DNA of 64,000 nucleotides. Source: Didymella arachidicola. Lineage: Eukaryota > Ascomycota > Dothideomycetes > Pleosporales > Didymellaceae. Position 1 is the stretch's first letter. Each line of letters opens with the position of its first letter. Shown piece after piece: positions 11,347 through 20,248 of this stretch. The stretch is from contig CM049985.1 in the NCBI GenBank assembly GCA_016630955.3, positions 124,001 through 188,000 of the forward strand, given 5' to 3'. The translations under genes were made by a program, and so were the position numbers. A model generated the notes under the pieces. That model worked only from the letters and a program-made list of their open reading frames with translations, made no database searches and was not told the DNA's origin.

Positions 11347-12669
11347 TCAATCCCAGCTCTTCTTCTCCAACGCTGGCGTCCCCAAAACCCCCATCCCATC
11401 GCCCCTCCTCCCCCTCTTCCCCCAAACCTCCAACGCAAGATCATACATCTGCCACGCCCACCCCCCCGCAACCATAACCCCGCTAATAACATTCACCAGC
11501 CGCACCACCAGCGGCCAGAAGCCGCGGTACTGCTCGACCAGACTCAGCGTAATGGGCTCGATGTCGAACTTGACAAACACGCCGGGGACGCTCTGCTCGG
11601 GGACGGTGTGGGACTGGGATGTGACTGCGTACTGGTTTGTTTTGATGGCGTGGGTGGCGAATAGGCCGGCTGTCGGGGCGCTGTCTGCGGAGTCGAGGGC
11701 GCGCAGGGCGGAGAGCGAGTCGGTATAGATGGTGGGCACGATGCTGAGGTAGTACTGGAATTTGTAGAAGTGGTCCTGGGGGGTGGGGGTCAGGGCGATG
11801 GTGTTGTCGAGCGGGTTGTTCATGGTGGGGAAGTAGGGGCCGAAGGACATTTCGCGGATGACGTGGGAGAAGTTGAATGAGGCGTGGTCGAGGTGCTCGC
11901 CGAATTCCATGTAGCCGTGTCCACGGGCGGTGATGTGGAAGTCGCCCTGGACCTTGTTCCCGTCGAGACTCCCAAAGATGCGACACGAGTCCGTCGCGCC
12001 CTTGACGCGGGGCGTCTTGCCAAAGCGCTTCCGCTGCTTGATATTGAGATGATTATGCACCTCGAGGTCGTCCATGTCCCAGGGCCCGCCAACGTCGCCG
12101 GCGTGCAGCTCGTGGATGCCCTTCTCGGCGTTGGCGCCGGTCCACTGCGCCCAGCTGGTGGGGTCTTTGCGCAGCAGGTCGCCGGCGAGGGTGCGGTCGC
12201 CGGCCGCGTCCTGCATGTTGACGTGCAGGTCGGCGCAGCGCATGCCGACGATGATGTCGAGGTTGATCTGCATGTCGTGCGAGACGCCCTTTTCGACGGA
12301 GAAGGTTTGTGTGGTGGTGCCGGCGAACCAGCGCGATGTCTCGGTCCAGGCCAGCCAGACGCAGGTGAGGATGAGCGTGACGGTCCAGGCGGACGAGTTG
12401 CGGCCCTGGACGAGGTACGTCGTCTTGGTTTTGGCTGTGCGTGTCAGTCAGCGTGTGCACCGGATGCGACGACGTAAGAAGCACCCACGGAAAGCATCGA
12501 AGCTGCTCACGATGCCGCCCTTTGACGGTCCAAAGGCATCGTCGTCCAGCTTCTGGCCCTGGTAGCCGTAGCTCTGGTGCTGCCCGTAGCTCTGGCCTTG
12601 GACGTAGCTCTGGCCTTGGACGTAGCCCTGGTCTTGGACATAACCCTGGTCCTGCTGGTACCCGTTCAT
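11347..12669 (-). CDS. ERV41: Erv41-like ER-Golgi cargo receptor subunit
   Basis: Two exons: 12669-12489 and 12434-11347, giving 422 residues. The splice (GTGGGT donor, CACAG acceptor) restores the canonical FDAFPKTK motif of the Erv41/Erv46 (ERGIC) family. A first membrane helix follows (TVTLILTCVWLAW), then a lumenal domain with VNMQDAAGDRTLAG and the HGYMEFGEHLDHASFNFSHV block, and a C-terminal helix (VVRLVNVISGVMVAGG). In yeast, Erv41 and Erv46 form a complex in COPII/COPI vesicles that retrieves ER residents. The N-terminus is unusual: about 35 residues of imperfect QGY/QSY repeats (QDQGYVQGQSYVQGQSYGQ) precede the conserved part. No Erv46 partner is in the window. Confidence 0.92.
12560..12662 (-). 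repeat. 18-bp coding minisatellite in the Erv41 N-terminus
   Basis: Imperfect tandem repeats of about 18 bp encode the hexapeptide-like series QDQGYV, QGQSYV, QGQSYG. They stay in frame, so copy number could vary without breaking the protein. Confidence 0.7.
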
Positions 12670-12949
12670 GGCGGCGGAGCAATGCGCATTCAGGGCAGCA
12701 GACCCAATTGCGACTACAAGAGCTCAAGGAGAGACAGCCACGCAAGGGATCGGTGGTGGATGGAGGCAGTCCTGAGTCGACGCGGCCATGCGAGACGTTG
12801 GGGCAACGCGTCCCCGAAAGGCCACCTTCAACGTTCGCGCAGGGTTCGCTCGAGCCGCGGCAGCCCCACATGCTCAGACGCCACAACGACCTATCCTTTT
12901 ACACAGCAAGAAATGGTCCTCTACATTCACTATCCGTAACCATCTCCAT

Positions 12950-13655
12950 CTACGCAGCCTCCTCCCCCAACCCACCAAACCTGCCCTCGCCCTGCTCCCC
13001 AGCACCCAACCCCCCACCACCAACCGCCTGATTCCGCTTCACGTGCTCCAGCTCCGCAACCCTCGCCGGATCCTTCTCCGTCCCCACCGCCCCAAACTCC
13101 CTCTTCCCCGTCAGCCCCGGATCCTCACTCACATCTTTTCCGTGCATCTTGAACGCGCCCTCCTGCTCGAGCGCCTTACGGTCCGCGCCCGCATACCCGC
13201 CCCTCACCTCGTCTACATTCACACTAGGCGCCTGCGTCGACGTCCCGTACCCGGTCGCGCCGCCGACTTTGTTGTATGTGGGTCCCACGCCGTGCTCCTT
13301 GCCTAGGCCGAGGCCGCTGCCTGCGCTGAGCTGCGCCTGCTCGCTCCAGTTGGACGCTGCGTCGCGGGCCTCGGCGTCGACGGCGGGGTCGAGTTTGCGC
13401 GCGCCTGAGGTGGAGGTGTTGGCCAGCGTGCTGCCTGCGGAGGGCTGCGAGGAGGCTGCTGCTTTGGGGTTTCCCTCTCCGAAGTGGCCGGAGCCCTTGA
13501 GGGACTCGGCGGCGAGCGAGTCGCTGGTTACGGTGCCGACGCCCTCGTAGATGGGGATCTGTGAGCGCGGGTCCGTGGTTACCTGGGCTGTTAGTCGGGG
13601 GTTTGCTGGTGAGGCTGTCGTGCGTGCGTACCTTCTGGCCGTGATGTTGAGACAT
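12950..13655 (-). CDS. Small hydrophilic, LEA-like protein
   Basis: Two exons: 13655-13632 encoding only MSQHHGQK, and 13582-12950, giving 218 residues. The GTACGC donor and CCCAG acceptor keep phase 0. The product is very hydrophilic, rich in Gly, Ala, Ser, Glu and Lys, with no signal peptide, membrane span or catalytic motif. It has disordered stretches such as GSGLGLGKEHGVGPTYNKVG and LGAGEQGEGRFGGLGEE. This composition resembles LEA-like or SMP-type stress proteins, but I recognise no exact family. A perfect CRE (TGACGTCA) lies 156 bp upstream, which would fit bZIP stress control. It sits in tandem with a second small hydrophilic gene at 14358-14699. Gene structure is likely; function is unknown. 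Confidence 0.75.
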
Positions 13656-14357
13656 GGTGAGTGAAGCGTGAGTTTGAAGGATCTGATGTTTGCTTGCAAT
13701 GCGGTGCGGTACTTATCCTCCCTCGCTGCCTCCCTCACGAGAGCTATATCCTGCTCCCAGCTAGCGCTGTGCTTGCGTCATGCGGTGCACACAGCGCGCG
13801 TTATACATTGTGACGTCAAGTGTTGCTGGCAATCGAGCTGGCTTCGATGAGCTCAATGTGATGCTCCGCTCACGCTGTTCGGACGGAGATACCGGGCGGT
13901 TGATTGGTCGGGACTCCTAGATCCACCATCGCGCTTTCGGCTGGCGAAACCGACAAACGAGTATTGGTAGTTTGCTTTTGGAGCTGTCTATCACAGTTTG
14001 GCGGGAGCTACTATGGGTAAGCGCTGTTCAAGTTTAGTTTCGATTGCACCTCATGACAACGTCTCTGCGAATTGAGATTCAAAGTAAGAGCTCAAACCGC
14101 TGTCTCGATGTAAGAGCGCGTAAAGAGGTTTGGTCTGAAGACGGTGGCAGAAGGCAGGTACAGTTGACTCGTTATTCATTCAATCATATTTCGACCGCTC
14201 AGCAGCCACATTTTCCCCACTGACACAGCGCCCGCAGGCGAAATCCCACAAAGCAATCCTTCCCCAACGCCGTACAATCTTACACTGCATACATACAGTA
14301 GCCCCCATTCACCACTCCACCAGACACTTATCTAGCCGAACCCGGAGCACCAAAGTC
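13656..14357. other. Intergenic region between the two hydrophilic-protein genes
   Basis: About 700 bp with the CRE listed above. No other gene or repeat recognised. Confidence 0.5.
13811..13818. promoter_or_regulatory. Perfect CRE palindrome TGACGTCA
   Basis: Full ATF/CREB-type site 156 bp upstream of the LEA-like gene start at 13655. In ascomycetes such sites are bound by bZIP factors of the AtfA/Atf1 stress pathway. A single site, so only suggestive. Confidence 0.45.
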
Positions 14358-14699
14358 CTAGTTCGTAGTCTGCGCCAGACCATCGTGCTTCTTAGCCTCG
14401 CGAGAAACAGCATCGTTGGGAATGCCATCGAGCCCGTCCTTGCCCTCGCGGCCCGCTGCGCCGACAGAGTCCGTCGTGGCCGGCTCGCGGAGCGTGCTGC
14501 TGCCCTGTCCGGATGCAGAGATGTCGGCGGATTGGCCGCCGGAGCCTACGTTGACGGTGCGGGCGTCGGACGAGTTGAAGTCAGAGGCGACGGGGGGCTG
14601 CTCGGGGAGAGGCAGGTTCGACTTTACGTGGTCCACGGTGGCGGCATCGGCCTTCTTGTCTGTGACTGTGGGAGCGTAGCCCTGTCGGGAAGAAACCAT
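14358..14699 (-). CDS. Small hydrophilic protein of unknown function
   Basis: 113 residues from the ATG at 14699 (MVSSRQGYAPTVTDKK). An in-frame upstream Met at 14756 is less likely because the stretch before MVSS looks like untranslated leader. The protein is hydrophilic, without Cys, signal peptide or membrane span. It carries Ser/Gly/Asp-rich segments and ends REAKKHDGLAQTTN. In size and composition it resembles its neighbour at 12950-13655. A near-CRE, TGACATCA, occurs about 250 bp upstream at 14946. I recognise no domain. Whether the two genes are related paralogues or merely similar in composition I cannot tell by eye. Confidence 0.65.
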   Translation of the reverse strand: MVSSRQGYAPTVTDKKADAATVDHVKSNLPLPEQPPVASDFNSSDARTVNVGSGGQSADISASGQGSSTLREPATTDSVGAAGREGKDGLDGIPNDAVSREAKKHDGLAQTTN

Positions 14700-15509
14700 T
14701 TTGATTGTGGGGCTGAGCGCTGTTAGTTGTGGTGTTTGTGACGCGTGAGCGAGCATCCAGGTGAGGCTTCCACACAGCGCAACGGTGGATGGAAACTCAC
14801 GTTTGTGGATTTATTCAAAAGCTAAGATAGTAGAATGGAGTTGGGTAGTTGTCGAGTGTGATTGGGTGTGGTTGATACTGAAATATTTTTGTTTTCGCAG
14901 GCGCTTTTGGGGACTTTATTGCAAAGTGCAGTGGGCGGGGTGCCGTGACATCATATTGACATAGGTAGAATACGATCCGCATCGAAGATTCCCATCATCT
15001 CACCAAGCACAATTCAGTGGGCCCTTGCATCATCCTGCGGGGATGGTTTTGCTGGTTTGATCAATGCGACTGCGGTTGCAGGGGCCCTCGGGAGGCTTGA
15101 GCCGCAATCCGCCGGTCGTGGTGGGCCTCGCGACACTCAGAGGACGAGATTTTGATAATGTTGAGCCCCATGAGGTTGACAATCCGAAGGATCGTGGCCG
15201 CGTGCCCTGCCGCAAAGTCAACACATTACATCATCGTTGGGCGGCCCCAGTCTGCACCTGGCAATCACAGTCTCACGAACGCGACATCGCGGAAATCTGG
15301 CGCATGGAATGGGAAGCGCCGGGATCGCATACTTGGCAAGCATACTGTCCATTCTAATCTGTACGTTGCAATCTCCAGCGTTCTAAGTAAACAACATGGT
15401 GAAAGAAATGGTTGAAAGACGATTGAGTGAAGTGGGGAGGTGTGAAGTATATGCGGAGAACAATTCTTGGGAAAAAAGAAGAAAAATCAAAGAACGTAGG
15501 GTTTCCTCT
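14700..15509. other. Intergenic region
   Basis: About 810 bp holding the promoter of the small hydrophilic gene and the 3' flank of the NmrA-like gene. Nothing else recognised. Confidence 0.5.
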
Positions 15510-16582
15510 TCAAGGTATAGCAGCCCACGTGTGTGCTAGCCAGTGTTGGAGACTGGTGACAACGACGTCGGGGTACATACTGTTCAGGTATGCTGGCGAA
15601 GCAAAGTCATAACGTCCTTCGGCTGTGGCCAGATGTGTTGCGATGCGTTGTTGCTGAGTCGGGCTGTCGGTAAGGCTGAGCTGATACTGTAGGCCTGCGT
15701 TGGACGGTCAACATGGACACGAGAGAAGAGGCTGCGGTGTTCATACCTGACGGATTCTGCCATTCAATAGGGTGCAGTGGTCGACCTAAAGACAGTCAGC
15801 GGCACACTCGAGTTAAATTAAAGGGAAAAATCACCTCTGCATGTACCAATCAAGGTAATGAGACCATGGACTGTCAGCCTTTCGCCGCAGATAGACATCT
15901 CAGTCGGCCAACTGGTCATGTCCAGGGACTTGACTACGAACTTAGCGACATCGTAGATCGACGTTAGACACAGCGAGGAGTGTCTATTTGCAGCATCGTA
16001 GATCGGTGCTACTGCAGTCATATTGCGGAGGTCAGCGATGTAATCGCCTTCACCGCTCGCAATTTTGGCGCCCATCTGGTGGGCGCGCAGGCCACCAACA
16101 GCGAAACGCTCGTAGAAGATGCCGCACACAAAAGCGGTCGATTGTATGTATGCGGCGTAGCCTTGAAGCTTAGCGCGAGCCGCACTCTTCTCGCGGTCCA
16201 GTATGCTGTCCGATATTTGCAGTCCAGGTCGACCTTCGAACTCGGCAGGGGCGAATCGACGGACGCGGCATCGCACAGCTGCATCAATAAGACGAAGCTG
16301 GGGTCTTCCAGTCACTGTAGAGATCACCGTGTCGACCCCCATCAGTGCATGCTGGAGAGATGAGGCATCTCGGTAATTGACCATCTGGCATTGGTATCCT
16401 TGTGACATGAGGACCACTTGGTTCTGCAGATGGTCAGCCAGGGGACAAAAGTCAAAGTAGAAATCAGTACTCACAATCCTTGACAAAACGATAACTTGGT
16501 GACTCGTCGACTGCTGGATCTCCTGAGCAATCAGAAGTGCCAAGCCACAAGTGCCTGCGATTGCCACGCGCATATTGGACAT
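15510..16582 (-). CDS. NmrA-like / isoflavone-reductase-like NAD(P)-binding protein
   Basis: Four exons: 16582-16475, 16423-15835, 15785-15747 and 15694-15510, phase-consistent, giving 319 residues, normal for the family. The Rossmann start is MRVAIAGTCGLALLIAQEI, with the third Gly of the usual GxxGxxG replaced by Ala. Family-like stretches are GVDTVISTVTG, RRFAPAEFEG (typical of NmrA/IFR proteins), YAAYIQSTAFVCGIFYERFA and the C-terminal YLNSMYPDVV. The third exon is only 39 bp, and the last exon is recognisable only after splicing. Relatives act as NADPH-dependent reductases in secondary metabolism or as redox sensors. No pathway genes adjoin, so substrate is unknown. Confidence 0.87.
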
Positions 16583-18644
16583 GGTTTGTCGCTGTATTAT
16601 CAGTAACGCTTTGAGTGAGCTATTCGGGTGTCACAGCACGCATGCCCATCCTTTAGTACTCTAGAGATGCCCTCACTCAAGCCGTGACTGTCATCTCCAC
16701 GACTATGCATTCATCACAGTAACACAACGCGTTGATGCCCATGAGTCAGGGGTGTCACGCTGGGCTCGAAGACGGTGAAGGAACGTGCGGTTGCGTCAGA
16801 CCGGAGGTTGTGTGCGCTCTAGGAAGGTTGGATGTCCAGGCATCACAAGTGATATACGACCTTGGTGCCTCTAAGCCCCAAGAGCCTAAAGTATACTAGT
16901 CAATGGTTCTGAAACAAAGGGAGGTGCGATTTGCGCTATCAACTAGGCTTCGGCACTGACCTAGAGACTGGCGACGGGGAGGACGGTGTGGAAGCAATAC
17001 CGGCCGTTCTTCAGAATTTGCAAGGATCGTCGTCTGTTTGGATCGGCAGGAGTAGTAAACCATTGGCTATCATGTAATACATCAGCACTGTGGTTGCCTG
17101 CTTTCCACTTGAGTCTCAGCGACAGATGTTGTTTCCACCACCCACATGAATTAGGGCTGATTCGTCTCGAGATGACTGCGAAGGCGCCTTCTAGTCCGGC
17201 CATTCCACGGAGCAACTCAAGATGTGGTTACCATCATGCGGTTCAAAGTCCATGCGTTGCGGATGTCGCCTGTAGTTGCAAGTATTGTAGCCACCTCCAG
17301 GGAGCCACCTTCAGAAAGCCGCGGGTCAATTTTGAAAACCCCTGGACAGTCCACGTATCAAGCATGCAAGGCGATGCCGCCCATCTGCCTTAGCGACGTT
17401 GCATCTCTCGTCACATGCTCGAGGCCCCCACGCTGTAGCAGAGCTGCATGCGTGAGTGCGTGAGCCGACACAGCAGAAAGGTGGCGTCACATCCACGCCG
17501 CCTTCCAAACAGACCATTTCGAGAAATATGTAGGCGGGCATGTAGGGCTAGCCTTATGCTGTAAAGTGACTGGATCTGATTGGCGTTTGATTTGGACTTT
17601 TGTGGGGTGCTTCTACCGATGGCATGGTGATGGAACACGACTGACAGAGTGCGGCGGTGGAGAGCTAATGGCCATGCAGGCCCAGCAGCCCCTCTAGACC
17701 GCAGTCAGACATTGATGCGTTAGTGATAAACCAATCGCTATCGTCCGAGACGGAGCGAGCTTGCTAAGAGTATCGGCTAGGATCATGGGGCCAAAAACCG
17801 GTGACCCGTCCAAGAAGTCGCTGTTCCCGGAAATGCCTCAAGAACGCAGATTCGGGTTCTTCGTGCAAAGGAAGAAACTTTGAAGGATGCGCTGGATTTG
17901 ACCCAGGGACATAGGATCATCTCCGAGCCGTCTGCACACCGTTGGGCCTCGTCATGGGAACTGCGGCTCAATAAGCCTGAGGCAGGGGACAAGCGCCGGG
18001 CACACCACTCTGCCGTGGTGGTAAAGAAATGACCGGCACACAGAAGCTGTCCCATCTCCAGAGAGCCTGCTCTTCAATAGTGATTCTGCCTGGAGGACTG
18101 GACGACTTCACCGGTGCTGGTGGAGAGCATATGCAAGGAAAATCGTCGAGCGTATGGGATTCCTTGTCGACTCAGAACGGTCAGATGCTGGATAATTTAG
18201 CGCCGGTAGGTGCATATCCGTAGACGTGAACATCGGCACGATGTTCAGCTCGTCTTACGGTGAAGCCGCCATGGCGGTGTTGGCTGGAGGCGATAGCGGG
18301 AGCGTTGCCTGACCGTTGCCTTCTCACCACGTGGGAACTACCGCGGCAGTTTACAGTGAACGGTAGTGATCTGAGTAAAGGGTCGAAAAATCTCAATTGC
18401 GTTACTTTCTGATCCTGGAGAGTTGTAGATGGAAGACGTTGGGAGGTGGGGCACGCCGCACGGAAGGCCCGAACGTTCGCCACCAATCTCGAAAGGGCAA
18501 GCGGTCAGTCACATGACATCCGATACTACCTATGTAGGACTTGCGACTGTTATCTTTTCCTTACGTAGACTTCAACAACAAAAGCTTAGCACCGGCCCTT
18601 CGATGTCCTTCGTCAGAAAAGTTCTCCCGGCTCCATCTCCATCA
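16583..18644. other. 2-kb region without recognised genes
   Basis: Open frames of 60-135 codons occur on both strands, but none resembles a family and none shows a good start with splice sites. It holds the promoter of the NmrA-like gene on the left. A short unannotated or decayed gene is possible. Confidence 0.45.
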
Positions 18645-19559
18645 TCAATTCGCCGCACCCCTCGGAATCACCGCATGCGCATCGCCCTGTAGTTCACCTG
18701 CAGCAAGATTGTACTGTGCTGGTAGTTCTAGAACAGGAGCGTATTTCGTGTTTTCACCCATCTCATGAATTGCTGCGCCATGCGAGGCTTCAGCGCACGA
18801 GGGTTGTGCCTGAACAGTTTGCTTCCTGCGAGAGTTCCTTCGAAACAGAAATGTCGCAGCTACAATCATGGCCAGTCCCGCCACTGCGCCAACGGCAATG
18901 CCAGCGATTGCGCCCGCGCCGAGCTTACTCGAGCGTTGAACCACTGGACCTGAGCTTGAGCCTGTTGATGTCGTGGTTGCCGATGAAAGTGTGTTTGATA
19001 CACTCGATGACAACCTCCCGAATACCTGCTGAAGGGTGATCACTCCATTGCCTGTCTGGCAACAGTCCGTTGTCTCGCCGCAACACCAAGTCGAGCTGTT
19101 CGCTGTGCCATCGCAGGGCGAGAGGCGGGGTGTGATATCTTGCTTGCCCTGGCAGAAGTTCAAGCACTTTCCGGCATTGTCTAGTTGCGAATACTCTGTA
19201 CAGAAATCGATATACTAATTCGCGTCAGCCTGGTCTTTTTGAAGAGATACAACGCTAACATATGTGGTCACTCTCTTCCCGGTCTCATCTGTCATTCTAT
19301 TCACGCACAGCCCGTTGGGTAAGCAATTGTCTTGCGTACGCCCCGCTGATATGTTACCCCATGGAGGGTTGGCTCGAGCAAGCGCACAACAAATAGTGGT
19401 AGGCCCATAAGCAGCCGGACAGGGGGCATAATACGACCACCAAGGCGATGCGGAATCGCTGTCGTCCGGGAGCAAAGTACCATTCGCGAAACGGCATCCA
19501 CTCTGGGTAGAAACGAGTGCCAGAAGTGATGCAAAAAAGAGAACAAAGCCCGCTCGCAT
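18645..19559 (-). CDS. Secreted/membrane cysteine-rich protein with one membrane span
   Basis: Two exons: 19559-19260 and 19214-18645, giving 289 residues. A signal peptide (MRAGFVLFFASLLALVSTQS) precedes a Cys-rich ectodomain with CRFANGTLLPDD, PTTICCALARANPPWG, DNCLPNGLCVNR, and after the splice YIDFCTEYSQLDNAGKCLNF and STWCCGETTDCCQTG. A Ser/Thr stalk leads into one membrane helix (AIAGIAVGAVAGLAMIVAAT), a basic stop-transfer RRNSRRK and a 60-residue cytoplasmic tail. This layout is common among uncharacterised fungal surface proteins and recalls wall-stress sensors of the Mid2/Wsc type, but it lacks a WSC domain. Role in sensing is a guess. Gene model is good: the donor GTTAGC and acceptor TTAG keep the frame. 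Confidence 0.82.
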
Positions 19560-20248
19560 GTTGTGCAACAGCAGAATATCAGCTTCGAAGAGATGTCGCC
19601 AGCTAAAAGCGTCTGCGGAGACAAAGGTCGTCAAAGTGCGAACAAGCCCCTCATTACAAGGGGAGGACAAGGCTAAATATGCAATCATCCGTGCAGCTGG
19701 AGTCGCACTGCATGGCCATGCATGTTGACCTTCCGAATGTGCGCCTATCTTGAGAGATCCACTCGTGATATTTGTAGCAGCGATCTGATCGATCCAATAG
19801 TGTTGATGAGGCAGACGCGAAGGATGTGCCTGCCTTGTGATCGGACCTGATAGCACGTGACGCCAAAGTCACATCGTGAAGCTGTTGCTAGGGATGGGCG
19901 TTCCAGCAACGTCCCAATGGACGTTTTAAGATGACGATCGTACTTTATCGTGTTCTATATATAAAGGATTTTAGAGTATAGCGCTTAATTATTAGAAGGA
20001 GTGAAGCGGCACATGTCAGCGTAGCTGACTGAGGCTTTCTTTACTCGTCCGACGCCGATGCCGCCTCAGCAGCTGAGCGAGAAGCTTGAACAATCACATT
20101 GGGGACGGCAACAACAAATTGTTGGCAACTAAACTCTTTGAATATTATATTACGAGAGGCGAAAACCCTCTGCGTCCATGTCCTCGGAGCACTTCCTCAC
20201 TACTGCATATTTTCGTCCCCAAACGCCACAACACCAAGCTCAACCACC
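19560..20248. other. Intergenic region
   Basis: About 690 bp between two minus-strand genes. An AT-rich patch at 19920-20000 resembles decayed repeat debris. No gene recognised. Confidence 0.45.

Noticed and set aside
17326..18055. Open frames on both strands in the 16.6-18.6 kb gap
   Set aside because: None has recognisable motifs or consistent splice joining.
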